A DNA stretch of 31,621 nucleotides, from IMG/VR virus record IMGVR_UViG_3300035698_006175, positions 1 through 31,621 of that record, one strand, 5' to 3'. Every line of letters begins with the position of its first letter. The first letter of the stretch is position 1. The position numbers and the translations under genes are program-made. Shown here piece after piece: positions 1-7,824 of this stretch. This DNA comes from a virus. Under the pieces are notes generated by a model. That model was not told the origin of the DNA. It saw only the letters and a program-made list of their open reading frames with translations, and searched no databases.

Positions 1-1
1 A

Positions 2-250
2 GGCCATATACTTTTAATGCAATTTTCTTTTGGATATTCTTTGTTGATGTCGCAAGCGCTGCAACCTGCATCAGTAGGCTGGTTGCATGGTCTCCAAATG
101 ACAACCAAAAGTCAACCAAATGACGGCATAGATAAGACTAGATTAGATAAGATTAGATTAGGGGATGAAGCCCCAAAAATCTTAGAAGCTTATAACTCAC
201 TTTACGGGAAGAAACTCACCTCGAGTACAGCTTGGAAAAAAACTTTCTAG
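2..250 (+). pseudogene. 3' fragment of a DUF6291-like replication protein, frameshifted copy
   Basis: This frame is open from the left edge of the window and ends at a TAG at 248-250. Its last 23 residues (ILEAYNSLYG, then KKLTSSTAW) closely match an internal segment of the next gene (VLEAYNKIYS, then KNLTSSSAW). At the DNA level 182-250 aligns with 764-833. The upstream copy lacks one G in the TTGG(G)AAAAAAACTTTCTAG stretch, which turns CTA GAA into TAG, so the stop arises from a one-base deletion relative to the intact copy. Similarity ends at that CTAG. A low-complexity KTRLDKIRL linker precedes the shared segment, as the VEVEV linker does in the intact gene. I read it as a truncated duplicate or a recombination relic; a small functional protein cannot be excluded. 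The real start lies outside the window or at ATG 17. Confidence 0.5.
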
Positions 251-264
251 TTAAAATATTGAAT

Positions 265-293
265 TTGACACGCCTCGAAATCATATCTATAGT
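265..293 (+). promoter_or_regulatory. sigma70-type promoter
   Basis: TTGACA (265-270), a 17-base spacer, then TATAGT (288-293), placing the predicted start near 300. It stands in the gap between the truncated copy and the full replication gene at 413 and would drive the early genes 413-2134. Confidence 0.75.
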
Positions 294-342
294 GTAGTAG
301 AAATTAGCAGCTGGTAAATAATTTTTCTAGATAAAACGTATT

Positions 343-383
343 GGGCGATCAAGGTTTTTCTTACCGGTTCGCCGTGGTCGCCC
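343..383 (+). other. GC-rich inverted repeat in the early-gene leader
   Basis: GGGCGATC (343-350) can pair with GGTCGCCC (376-383), 8 bp including one G-T, within the roughly 110-base leader between the promoter at 265-293 and ATG 413. Inside it, ACCGG-TTCG-CC forms a competing small hairpin with GGT further on. The segment is much richer in G+C than its surroundings. It is too short for a tRNA and has no T-run immediately after it. A regulatory leader fold is possible but unproven. Confidence 0.3.
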
Positions 384-412
384 GCTATGTTTTATTTATT
401 AAGCAACTGGTA

Positions 413-1060
413 ATGAACGCAAAGAAAGCATTCGTAATTTATTACTCCTATAATGAAGCCGTTGAAGATCTGTCGGATTCTGAGAAAGGTCAACTTTTCC
501 AGTCCATGATGGATTATGCAATTGATGGCAAAATCCCACCTAAGAAATCTTCCATTTACAGAGACTTTAAGTACATAAAAATACAGATGGATATCGACTT
601 AAAGAAGTGGAATGATGCGGCAGACCGAAGCCGCGAAAATGGCAAGGGCGGTGGCAGGCCTGCCAAACTAAAGAAACCTAAAAAACCCAGTGGGTTATTT
701 AAGAACCCAGAAGAACCCAGAAAACCTGTAGAAGTAGAAGTAGAAGTAGAAGTAGAAGTAGTTTTAGAAGCTTATAATAAAATTTATAGTAAAAATCTCA
801 CCTCGAGCTCGGCTTGGGAAAAAAACTTTCTAGAATGGAGAAAAGAATATGAACTTACAGACATCTTAAAAGCTGTTAGTAATATGAAAAACCATCACTG
901 GATCGGAAAGCTGGATAATCCGTTTAGTCTTACCAACTTTTTTAGAAGGGATAAGGACTGGATAGGGGAATGTAAGGACTTAAAAGCCCTAGAAGATAGC
1001 GAAGAGTGGGCACCTATGATTACTAACAAAAAATTCAAAAACGGGGTTAGAAGATTATGA
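413..1060 (+). CDS. DUF6291-like phage replication protein
   Basis: A 215-residue protein that begins with the DUF6291-type pattern: MNAKKAFVIYYSYNEAV, then an acidic segment, FKYIKIQMDIDLKKW, and a basic GKGGGRP turn near residues 77-84. A hydrophilic linker with a VEVEVEVEVEV run follows. The C-terminal part (about residues 115-215) carries LEAYNKIYSKN and HHWIGKLDNPFSLTNFF, a pattern typical of phage replication-initiation or helicase-loading proteins. A TTG at 341 would add 24 residues, but those are encoded by the GC-rich hairpin and do not look like the family, so ATG 413 is chosen. The stop overlaps the start of the helicase gene in ATGA, so the two are translationally coupled. The role in replication is inferred from family and neighbour, not from catalytic residues. 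Confidence 0.75.
   Translation: MNAKKAFVIYYSYNEAVEDLSDSEKGQLFQSMMDYAIDGKIPPKKSSIYRDFKYIKIQMDIDLKKWNDAADRSRENGKGGGRPAKLKKPKKPSGLFKNPEEPRKPVEVEVEVEVEVVLEAYNKIYSKNLTSSSAWEKNFLEWRKEYELTDILKAVSNMKNHHWIGKLDNPFSLTNFFRRDKDWIGECKDLKALEDSEEWAPMITNKKFKNGVRRL
728..760 (+). repeat. GTAGAA hexanucleotide tandem repeat
   Basis: Five and a half perfect copies of GTAGAA encode the alternating Val-Glu linker between the N- and C-terminal parts of the replication protein. The unit is a multiple of three, so copy-number slippage changes linker length without breaking the frame. Confidence 0.9.
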
Positions 1061-1878
1061 AACTGGAACTTAAACGAGAACTAGCAACGTATTTCAAAGA
1101 TATCAGAGAGGGCAACGTACGCGGGATTTCTTGGGGGTATGACAAGCTAGACAAAACAACTGGACGGATGGAGCCAGGACAAATAACCACCATCGCAGCG
1201 TATTCGGGAGTCGGTAAATCCTACTTTGCAGGAAACGTAATTGATAATATATTACATAACGACCCATCAAAAAAGATCAATGTTTACAGCTCAGAAATGG
1301 ACACTATCGATTATGTGAAAAGGCATATTTATATGCGGGCTGGAGTCTGGTCGATGTCTCATAAGAACTATCCGCAGCAGCACAGTGCCAAGGTTGAAAG
1401 CGCCGCTGCACAGTTCATGTCGGAGCAGGACTTAAGCCCAAATCTCGACATCATAGCGCCAATTTTTGACTGGTTAAAAATCAAAGAACACCTGTACCAA
1501 ACTAAGCCAGACGTGTTTTTTATTGATTTCATTCAGCAAATTTATACCGGGAGCGCAAAACGCATATCCGATGCAATGCCACTAATCGCAATGGATTTAC
1601 TCGAGACGGTAAAAGACTTGAAAACAAACGCCGTTATCTTGTCACAGGTAACGAATTACTCGACCGCTGAGAGCCGTGTGGATACGATGAGAACCGCGAT
1701 GGACCACGGAAAAGAGTTGTACAGGCTATCTCACAGATCTTTTACACTTCAAAGAAAAAAAGTAGAGGGTGAATTATCTAGAACTATGGATTTGTACATT
1801 GATAAAAGCCGAGAAGGGCAAACAGGATTAATTCCTTTTGATATTTTAGAGGGGTATAGGCTACGTGAACAACATTAA
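1057..1878 (+). CDS. DnaB-type replicative helicase, RecA core only
   Basis: A 273-residue protein matching the C-terminal ATPase domain of DnaB-family hexameric helicases. It shows Walker A AAYSGVGKS at residues 47-55, the catalytic glutamate of the VYSSEM strand (E80), Walker B VFFIDF with D157, the ILSQ motif with Q197, and a C-terminal DKSREGQTG segment matching the arginine-finger region. The N-terminal primase-interaction domain of cellular DnaB (normally about 150 residues) is absent, as in many phage helicases. It should unwind DNA at the phage fork. It overlaps the DUF6291-like gene upstream by four bases and the next small gene by 14. The RecA-fold helicase call is firm; whether it loads alone or through the neighbour is not visible. 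Confidence 0.85.
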   Translation: MKLELKRELATYFKDIREGNVRGISWGYDKLDKTTGRMEPGQITTIAAYSGVGKSYFAGNVIDNILHNDPSKKINVYSSEMDTIDYVKRHIYMRAGVWSMSHKNYPQQHSAKVESAAAQFMSEQDLSPNLDIIAPIFDWLKIKEHLYQTKPDVFFIDFIQQIYTGSAKRISDAMPLIAMDLLETVKDLKTNAVILSQVTNYSTAESRVDTMRTAMDHGKELYRLSHRSFTLQRKKVEGELSRTMDLYIDKSREGQTGLIPFDILEGYRLREQH

Positions 1879-2134
1879 GCAACCCATCAAAGACTACCTG
1901 ACAGGTAAAAGAGGCCTGCCAGACCTAGAATCGTATTTATTTAATCTTGAGGTACTAGAATCACCGAATGCAGATAACGTGTGTCTAGCAATCAGCTTTG
2001 CAATAGGGGTTAGAGCTGCAAAGCTACAAAAAAATAACGAGATGTTTAAGTATTTCCTTGATAAATTAAAGCAGCTACTAGATCAAGAGGCTATGACTAA
2101 CGAAAAGTCCGTAGAAAAGATGTTTAACTCTTGA
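1865..2134 (+). CDS. small hypothetical protein
   Basis: An 89-residue, mostly helical protein starting at GTG inside the end of the helicase gene (14-base overlap). I do not recognise a family. It has no membrane segment or metal motif; the middle (SFAIGVRAAKLQKNNEMFKY) reads as an amphipathic helix hairpin. Its place directly after the helicase in a coupled unit suggests a replication accessory, but that rests on context alone. The stop codon lies within the -35 element of the next promoter. Confidence 0.6.
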   Translation: MNNIKQPIKDYLTGKRGLPDLESYLFNLEVLESPNADNVCLAISFAIGVRAAKLQKNNEMFKYFLDKLKQLLDQEAMTNEKSVEKMFNS

Positions 2135-2159
2135 CTTATTTTCTAGGATATTATATATT
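2131..2159 (+). promoter_or_regulatory. sigma70-type promoter
   Basis: TTGACT (2131-2136), 17 bases, TATATT (2154-2159). The predicted start near 2166 gives a roughly 22-base leader to the gene at 2188. Confidence 0.7.
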
Positions 2160-2187
2160 AGGTTAGATATTTATTACTCCTCACAAA

Positions 2188-2439
2188 ATGAAGGAATTAA
2201 CCGAGAACGAATTAACCCAGGTGCGCGTGTCGATTATGATGGCCAAGAATGAGCTTGGAAAGCACCTAGGACTCACCAAAGGTACAGACTCGTACATTGT
2301 GCTACTTGAAAATGCACTGTCGATTCTAAAGCCATCTGAGAGCGATTCTATAAATTACGAAAATGAGGTGATGATAAAAAGCAAAACTTATTATGTTATA
2401 AGTCGGGCAGAAGTTTTCGAGATGACAGATGAAAAGTAA
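2188..2439 (+). CDS. small hypothetical protein
   Basis: An 83-residue protein with an N-terminal helical segment (MKELTENELTQVRVSIMMAK), a second helix (IVLLENALSILK) and a short C-terminal strand-rich tail. I do not recognise a family. It has its own promoter upstream (2131-2159) and no obvious Shine-Dalgarno sequence before ATG. It overlaps the next gene by 11 bases, so the two are probably co-expressed. Confidence 0.6.
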   Translation: MKELTENELTQVRVSIMMAKNELGKHLGLTKGTDSYIVLLENALSILKPSESDSINYENEVMIKSKTYYVISRAEVFEMTDEK

Positions 2440-2761
2440 TAGAGATTGGTACGACCAATTGGACAGAAAAGAAAGGAAGACTTTGCGGCTTTTAGCAGCC
2501 TCTGCAAAGCGGCTCGGAGGTTATGACTATAGGGTGTTGCCACTTGGGCAATTCATGGAGGTCAGATACGTCAATAATTCCCCAATTTTTCAGTACGTTA
2601 AAATCAACAGTGATGGAGAATTTGAAACAATTTCAGGGGTCTGGCATTATTTCGGTCCGAAAGAGATCGGGAGTGACAGCGGCAGGGGTTACAACCCGTC
2701 GCAAGCTGAAATGGATATCAACCCGTATGACTGGACGATGATAACTAGGATAATTGACTAG
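2429..2761 (+). CDS. small hypothetical protein
   Basis: A 110-residue soluble protein, basic at the N-terminus (DRKERKTLRLLAASAKRLGG) and rich in aromatic residues and strands afterwards (GVWHYFGPKEI). The family is not recognised. It overlaps the preceding gene by 11 bases. Its stop falls inside the spacer of the promoter before the sugar operon, so this pair forms a short two-gene unit. Confidence 0.6.
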   Translation: MKSNRDWYDQLDRKERKTLRLLAASAKRLGGYDYRVLPLGQFMEVRYVNNSPIFQYVKINSDGEFETISGVWHYFGPKEIGSDSGRGYNPSQAEMDINPYDWTMITRIID

Positions 2762-2783
2762 TCGTATGATGTACTGATACACT
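2754..2783 (+). promoter_or_regulatory. candidate promoter of the sugar operon
   Basis: TTGACT (2754-2759), 18 bases, TACACT (2778-2783). The predicted start is about 2790 and the ATG of the next gene is at 2792, so the transcript would be nearly leaderless. The -10 element is imperfect. Confidence 0.5.
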
Positions 2784-2791
2784 ATTGCAGG

Positions 2792-5236
2792 ATGACAAAA
2801 AACCTCAAAATCGGACTAGCAATAATCGCAAAAGATAAGGCTAGTATAATAACTGACATGCTTGATTCCACACAGGGTGTGTTTGATGGCTATTTCCTAC
2901 AAGACACAGGCAGTACTGATGACACCATTGAGGTGTTTGAGGCTTGGTGTAACAAACACAATAAACATTTCTCATTTTCACAAAAATTCGTAGGTAAGGA
3001 CTACAAGGCTGTTTACCCAAACGGTAAGGCAACACTTGGCGACTTTGGTGCAGCTAGGAATGATTCGTTTGCACTTGCAGGAGTTGCAGGAATGGATTAT
3101 CTAATGTGGCTTGATACAGATGACATACTAATCGGAGCACAGAACATACGTAGTGTTGTGAACAAGATGGACGGTAATAGCGTACCTATGATACGTATAG
3201 ATTACACATATGCAAAGGACGAGAACAATAACAAGGTTATAGAGCAGGATAGAGAAAGGATTATGAAAGTCGGTTCCGGATCTTGGATAAAAAGAGTACA
3301 TGAGAATTACTGGATAGATGGTTTTGAACCACCACATTTAACAAAACTAGTACGTAACAATCCTATAACAGTAGATCATAATAGAAAGCCGGAGCAGGTC
3401 TTTGCTACTGGCCGTAGAAACCTATTAATTTTAGAGGCTCAGGAAGAGGAAGAAGGGCTTGAAGGTCTAGACGCTTCCGAGATCAGGAATTTAGCGTATG
3501 ACCACTGGGAGTATAAAGAATGGAGCAAATCGTTGAAATACTACGAATACTTCTTGGAGAATTACAGCAATTCAGCACCTAGCATCCTGTTCGGTATATA
3601 CGATAACTTAGCTACTTTATACAGGTCTACAGGCCGCCCACAGGACGCCGTTGCCATGTCGTTTAAGGCAATGTCTATCAACGCAAACTTGCCACAACCG
3701 TACCTACAATTAGCACATGCTTATGCAATGATCGGTAATTGGGTCGAGGTTGATTACTACGCTAAGAAGATATTAGAAATTGGTATTCCTAAGTTAAGTA
3801 TGCCGACAAATGAATTAGAGTTAAAGGTAGTACCAAGACAATTGATGTTGCAGAGTGCATTATTCCGTGGCGATACAGAGACAGCTAAGATCATACTAAA
3901 AGAACTATCACAAATAACACCGGGTGATTCTGGCATACCTAAAAAAATACAGAACCTAAACGCTGATATCAGAAGAAACAAGGCGGTTCGTGGGCTTTCC
4001 CACTTGATGAATTACATCCAGCTAGAATCCGATCCGTTATATTTAGAACGTTTTAAAGATGCTATCCCACTAGATTTAAAGGATGATGAAGTTGTGAGAT
4101 CGCTGATTAAAGAAGCTGCTAGCGATTTTGATAGAAAGGTTAATTTCGAGAAGCCTTCTGGATCTAAGTCTATATTCTTCTTCATAGGTGGTCACTTCGA
4201 GCCTTGGGATGGTAATACAGATAATGAAAAGGGTATTGGTGGTAGTGAGGGAATGGCGTTGCAGATGGCTAGGGAACTGGCAGCGTTAGGTAATAAGGTG
4301 ACGTTGTTTGGAGAACCGGGTGATAGCACAGGTAAGGTGATTGACGGCGTACTATATGAACATCACAGCAAATGGGATCCTAAATCAAAGGTAGATGTAT
4401 TCATCGCCTCAAGAAGGCCTGATCTATTTGATCAAGTCATCAACGCAAGTCAACAGTACTTATGGCTGCATGACACTGGTTATGGCGAAGTCTCACTTAG
4501 AAACTTCAATGTACCTAATAAAGTGTTTGCACTTAGTGAGGCACATAAGGAAGTATTAATACAGAATTACGGGATAAAGGACAAGGTATTTCATCTGACA
4601 AGAAACGCATACAACACAAAAGCTTTAGGGTATGCCAAGGAGAACGCTGGAGAGCGAGTACCGTATCAAATGATTTATGCATCGAGCTATGACCGTGGTC
4701 TTATAAATATATTAAAGATGTGGCCAGAAATTAAAGCTGCAGTACCGGAAGCTACCCTCAAAATATTCTATGGATGGAACACATTCGATGCAATTATGCA
4801 GGCTAATATGGATAATGCCAGAGGGCAACAGATGCAACAAATGAAGTCCTATATAGTTAACCTGATCGCTAACTCTGATGGTGTACAGGAGTTAGGGCGT
4901 GTTTCACAAAATGAATTGTACAAAGAGTTCATGGAAAGTGACGTGTGGGTCTACCCTAGCGACTTTTACGAGATCAGTTGCATTACAGCCATGCAAGCAC
5001 AGGTTACAGGTGCTGTACCTATCTGTACTCCATTCGCGGCGTTGAAAGAGACCGTTCACAGTGGTTATGGTTTTAAATATGAGTTAGCTAACTTTAAAGA
5101 AGGTTTGATTCATGTAATGAAGAATAGGCAAATGTTAGAGGATAGAAGGCAACCAATGATAGATTGGTCTACTGATGAATATGATGTTAAAAAGTTAGCT
5201 GAGGAGTGGGACGAGTACTTTGGTGGTCAATCTTAA
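2792..5236 (+). CDS. GT2-TPR-GT4 fusion glycosyltransferase
   Basis: An 814-residue, three-part protein. Residues about 5-230 are a GT-A family 2 glycosyltransferase (GLAIIAKDKASII, LQDTGSTDDTIEVFE, and the metal-binding LDTDD at 107-111). Residues about 235-400 are TPR-like helical repeats (KYYEYFLENYSNSAP, LATLYRSTGRPQDAVAMS). From about 459 there is a GT-B domain of the GT4/GT1 type with GIGGSEGMALQMARELA, YASSYDRGL and a C-terminal EISCITAMQAQ segment. In that segment the first glutamate of the usual EX7E motif remains and the second is replaced. It probably adds two sugars in sequence to a glycan or protein acceptor in the cytoplasm. It is the first gene of the sugar operon, and its GT4 half is paralogous to the gene at 13558. 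Confidence 0.85.
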   Translation: MTKNLKIGLAIIAKDKASIITDMLDSTQGVFDGYFLQDTGSTDDTIEVFEAWCNKHNKHFSFSQKFVGKDYKAVYPNGKATLGDFGAARNDSFALAGVAGMDYLMWLDTDDILIGAQNIRSVVNKMDGNSVPMIRIDYTYAKDENNNKVIEQDRERIMKVGSGSWIKRVHENYWIDGFEPPHLTKLVRNNPITVDHNRKPEQVFATGRRNLLILEAQEEEEGLEGLDASEIRNLAYDHWEYKEWSKSLKYYEYFLENYSNSAPSILFGIYDNLATLYRSTGRPQDAVAMSFKAMSINANLPQPYLQLAHAYAMIGNWVEVDYYAKKILEIGIPKLSMPTNELELKVVPRQLMLQSALFRGDTETAKIILKELSQITPGDSGIPKKIQNLNADIRRNKAVRGLSHLMNYIQLESDPLYLERFKDAIPLDLKDDEVVRSLIKEAASDFDRKVNFEKPSGSKSIFFFIGGHFEPWDGNTDNEKGIGGSEGMALQMARELAALGNKVTLFGEPGDSTGKVIDGVLYEHHSKWDPKSKVDVFIASRRPDLFDQVINASQQYLWLHDTGYGEVSLRNFNVPNKVFALSEAHKEVLIQNYGIKDKVFHLTRNAYNTKALGYAKENAGERVPYQMIYASSYDRGLINILKMWPEIKAAVPEATLKIFYGWNTFDAIMQANMDNARGQQMQQMKSYIVNLIANSDGVQELGRVSQNELYKEFMESDVWVYPSDFYEISCITAMQAQVTGAVPICTPFAALKETVHSGYGFKYELANFKEGLIHVMKNRQMLEDRRQPMIDWSTDEYDVKKLAEEWDEYFGGQS

Positions 5237-5252
5237 ATCTACAGTTAACAAA

Positions 5253-5438
5253 ATGGGGAAGAGTGTCACTCAAGTATTTCACTTTGAGGGTAACGAAAAA
5301 CTCACTTACGAAGGCTTACTACCTGAAACCATAAAAGAAGGCGAGATGACTAAAATCATGTGTAAGGATGGGCGCATGCTTTTGATCAACCGCAAGAAAC
5401 TGTTACTTGTCGAGGTGTTTGATGAGAAAGATGATTAG
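5253..5438 (+). CDS. small hypothetical protein in the sugar operon
   Basis: A 61-residue protein read from ATG 5253. A TTG at 5220 in the same frame would overlap the glycosyltransferase end and is less likely. The sequence alternates strands and turns (VTQVFHFEGNEKLTYEG, RMLLINRKKLLLVEVFDEK), suggesting a small beta-barrel or SH3-like fold. No family is recognised. Confidence 0.5.
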   Translation: MGKSVTQVFHFEGNEKLTYEGLLPETIKEGEMTKIMCKDGRMLLINRKKLLLVEVFDEKDD

Positions 5439-5457
5439 AGAACTGGAGACCTGGACA

Positions 5458-5691
5458 ATGAAAAACCAATCATTTATACCTAAGGAAGGTGAACTAATCC
5501 TAAGCACTAACACTAATTACGGTATTATGAAAAAGATTATAAAAAGTCTGAAGCCCGGTTACTTATTCGGGTTTGCTTGTGAGACCGAGGATGCTGATTC
5601 AGAAATCGCATTCGTCAGAAGCTTTGGCTTTAAAATGCTAGAACGTGAAGAGGTCGATTCTTATCATACATTTGTTAAATTCAGTATATGA
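5458..5691 (+). CDS. small hypothetical protein in the sugar operon
   Basis: A 77-residue protein. ATG 5458 is preceded by GGAG at 5445-5448, a good Shine-Dalgarno sequence at 9 bases. An ATG at 5431 in the same frame is an alternative that would overlap the previous stop. The sequence ends in a strand pattern (FVRSFGFKMLEREEVDSYHTFVKF) reminiscent of the last strands of small acyltransferase or methyltransferase-like folds, but it is too short to assign. It overlaps the next gene in ATGA. Confidence 0.5.
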   Translation: MKNQSFIPKEGELILSTNTNYGIMKKIIKSLKPGYLFGFACETEDADSEIAFVRSFGFKMLEREEVDSYHTFVKFSI

Positions 5692-6383
5692 AGTGTGTAC
5701 AAGTACTATTGCCAGCATTAATAGAAAGTGAAGAGCAGAAGTTGATGACTGAAAGGTGCCAAAAATCCCTCGTCTCATTCGACAATTGCGTCAAGCTAGA
5801 GGTTGATACAAAGAAGTATGATACTGCAGTCGGCGGCGTTTGGAATAACTTTTTGAGCAAGTGGCGTGGTGAGGAATACGACTACTTGATGATCACAGCT
5901 AACGATACAGAGGCTGACCCTAACGCGATTGACTTTATGATTAGATGTTTAGAAGAGAACCCGCAGGCCGGCATTGTGACCGGGAAAGTAACTAGAGACC
6001 ATGATGATTTTAAAAAAGGCTTTGGGCAGCTAACATATACAGAAGACTTGACAACAGGCCCTATTGATCCTGCTTGTTTTGTGATCAGAAAAGGTGTGAT
6101 TGAGGCGGTCGGTGAGATTGACCACACTGTGTTCCCCAGAGAATTTGTTGAACGTGATTACATATGGCGTGCCAAGCAGCTAGGATTTGATACTATACAG
6201 CCGGATGTGGTGCTATGGTACCATCCACCGTATGCCGGTACTATAGGTAACGACAGGTCGAGGCTAAATGCAGCACTTAAAAGATACATGAGAAAGAGTG
6301 GCGGTGATGCAAATGCAGAGAAATACAGATACCCATACAACGATGCGAACTTAGATTTTACATTCACAGGAGAATACGTATGA
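5688..6383 (+). CDS. GT2-like glycosyltransferase
   Basis: A 231-residue GT-A fold protein. The segment DYLMITANDTEADPNAIDFM carries the nucleotide-sugar and metal-binding acidic cluster, followed by NPQAGIVTGKV. The acceptor-side block PACFVIRKGVIEAVGEID then FVERDYIWRAKQLGF is the classic family 2 pattern, in which the ED/ERD acidic residue is the likely base. It is shorter than typical GT2 enzymes (about 250-300 residues) and has no membrane anchor, so it should act in the cytoplasm. It overlaps both neighbours by four bases (ATGA), so it is translationally coupled in the sugar operon. Donor and acceptor cannot be read from the sequence. Confidence 0.78.
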   Translation: MKCVQVLLPALIESEEQKLMTERCQKSLVSFDNCVKLEVDTKKYDTAVGGVWNNFLSKWRGEEYDYLMITANDTEADPNAIDFMIRCLEENPQAGIVTGKVTRDHDDFKKGFGQLTYTEDLTTGPIDPACFVIRKGVIEAVGEIDHTVFPREFVERDYIWRAKQLGFDTIQPDVVLWYHPPYAGTIGNDRSRLNAALKRYMRKSGGDANAEKYRYPYNDANLDFTFTGEYV

Positions 6384-6976
6384 AACTACACATTGCAGCT
6401 GGAACGGTTTACTTGAGAGGTTACACGAACGTAGATCTTGACTTAGACCACCATTACTTAGCCTCCGATCGTGCTGACTTGGTCGAGAAGAACGGCACAA
6501 CTATGAGCAACTATTATAAAGCAGATGTAACGAAAGAGAATTTTATGTCTGGAGAATTTCATAAGAAAGAAGTGGTAGTTGACGAGTATGCAAACATAAA
6601 GGACTTAACGAAGTACGAAGATATACAAGAAATACTAGGAGTTCACATATTCGAGCACTTCACATTTGAAGAGGGTGAGGCACTACTAAATCACTGGTGG
6701 GATGTAATGAGCCCTGGAGGCAAGCTAAAGCTATACATGCCTGACACACTTGGCATCTGGGAAGAGTATGGGTTGGATGGTGACCTAAGCTGGACCCTAA
6801 GACAGCTTTACGGTAGCCAGAAAAACGAGTTTGGGTTACACAAAGCAGGGTATACATTTGAACTAATGAGGAGAAAGATGATGGATGCTGGCTTCAAGAG
6901 GATTAAAAAGTTAGACAACATTAATAGTTATCCAGCGTTCGGGGTTGAGGGGGAGAGACAATGGAAAAACAAATAG
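6380..6976 (+). CDS. SAM-dependent methyltransferase-like protein
   Basis: A 198-residue protein resembling the class I methyltransferases found in sugar clusters (COG4627-like). The N-terminal strand LHIAAGTVYLRGYTNVDLD corresponds to the usual LNIGCG..YLPGYINVD, and VHIFEHFTFEEGEALLNHWW followed by MSPGGKLKLYMPD matches the motif around the catalytic cleft. The glycine-rich SAM loop is altered (AAG in place of GCG), so activity is less certain than the fold. It probably modifies a sugar or glycan end made by this operon. Four-base overlap upstream and 16-base overlap downstream. Confidence 0.72.
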   Translation: MKLHIAAGTVYLRGYTNVDLDLDHHYLASDRADLVEKNGTTMSNYYKADVTKENFMSGEFHKKEVVVDEYANIKDLTKYEDIQEILGVHIFEHFTFEEGEALLNHWWDVMSPGGKLKLYMPDTLGIWEEYGLDGDLSWTLRQLYGSQKNEFGLHKAGYTFELMRRKMMDAGFKRIKKLDNINSYPAFGVEGERQWKNK

Positions 6977-7824
6977 GCATCGCAGTATTCGGGAGCTTTG
7001 ATAGTTATTCTCATATGGGTAATTGGGTAGCCAATTCTTGGGAAGATAACGGGCATAAGGTAACTCGGATTGATAGGTCTAACCCTATACCAAAGGACGG
7101 TTATAGCATGATCATATTCACTGACTGTAGTGAAGACTACAGCTCCAAGATAACCGATACAAAAGCAATTAAGGTATTCTGGGCTATGGATACACACATG
7201 CCTACAGGTACTGAGAGAAGTGTAAATATTGCTAGGAAATGCGACATCGTATTTTCAACCAACTACGAACATGGTGTTAAATTGTTAGCTAAGTTTGGAA
7301 TAAAAAGCAACCTACTCCCAATCACATACAGTAACAGGCTTCTCGGTATGGAGGCAGAAGACATAATAAATCTAGATGTATGCATGATAGGAAACGCAAA
7401 TAGTGCTCAGAGATTAGACCTATGGAACATATTGAAGGCGTACAAGTCCTTTACAGGGCCTGCTAAGACGGCTCAGGACTATGTGAACGCAATGGCTAAC
7501 TCTAAGATAGTGATCAATCAACCAACCGAGCCGTGGGATATCATATTAAACAACAGGTTCTTTGAGGCACTGGCCTTTGGAAAGATACTATTGCAAAAGA
7601 GATTAAAAACTGATCTGATAGAAAAGTTAGGTTTCAAGGAAAATCAGGACTTCATATACTGGGATTCATTAGACGAGATCCCAGGACTAGTAGATCGTGC
7701 ATTAGAACATGAGTTTGACCATATTGGTATTGATAATGGAGTGCACAGGTACTCGATAAACGCACAGGTAAAGAAAATGGAAGATATAGTAATTTCTAAC
7801 TTTTACGATACTATCAATGTCTGA
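6961..7824 (+). CDS. CgeB-like glycosyltransferase
   Basis: A 287-residue GT-B type protein. The N-terminal half has a Rossmann-like start (IGIAVFGSFDSYSHMGNWVA) and KVFWAMDTHMP, with CDIVFSTNYEHGVKLLAKFG resembling the CgeB/DUF3880 family of spore-coat and phage glycosyltransferases. The C-terminal half has NSKIVINQPTEPWDIILNNR and FFEALAFGKILL, where the glutamate would contact the nucleotide-sugar donor. It is somewhat short for the family. A GAGGGGGAG Shine-Dalgarno stretch precedes the ATG at 6961, inside the end of the previous gene. Probably a glycosyltransferase of the operon; the sugar is not predictable. Confidence 0.72.
   Translation: MEKQIGIAVFGSFDSYSHMGNWVANSWEDNGHKVTRIDRSNPIPKDGYSMIIFTDCSEDYSSKITDTKAIKVFWAMDTHMPTGTERSVNIARKCDIVFSTNYEHGVKLLAKFGIKSNLLPITYSNRLLGMEAEDIINLDVCMIGNANSAQRLDLWNILKAYKSFTGPAKTAQDYVNAMANSKIVINQPTEPWDIILNNRFFEALAFGKILLQKRLKTDLIEKLGFKENQDFIYWDSLDEIPGLVDRALEHEFDHIGIDNGVHRYSINAQVKKMEDIVISNFYDTINV

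Noticed and set aside
343-383. tRNA-like element (paired ends and GGTTCG)
   Set aside because: The whole stem-loop is 41 bases, too short for a tRNA, with no anticodon arm.
341-412. TTG start extending the replication protein by 24 residues
   Set aside because: The added residues come from the GC-rich hairpin and do not fit the family, whose opening MNAKKAFVIYYS begins at ATG 413.
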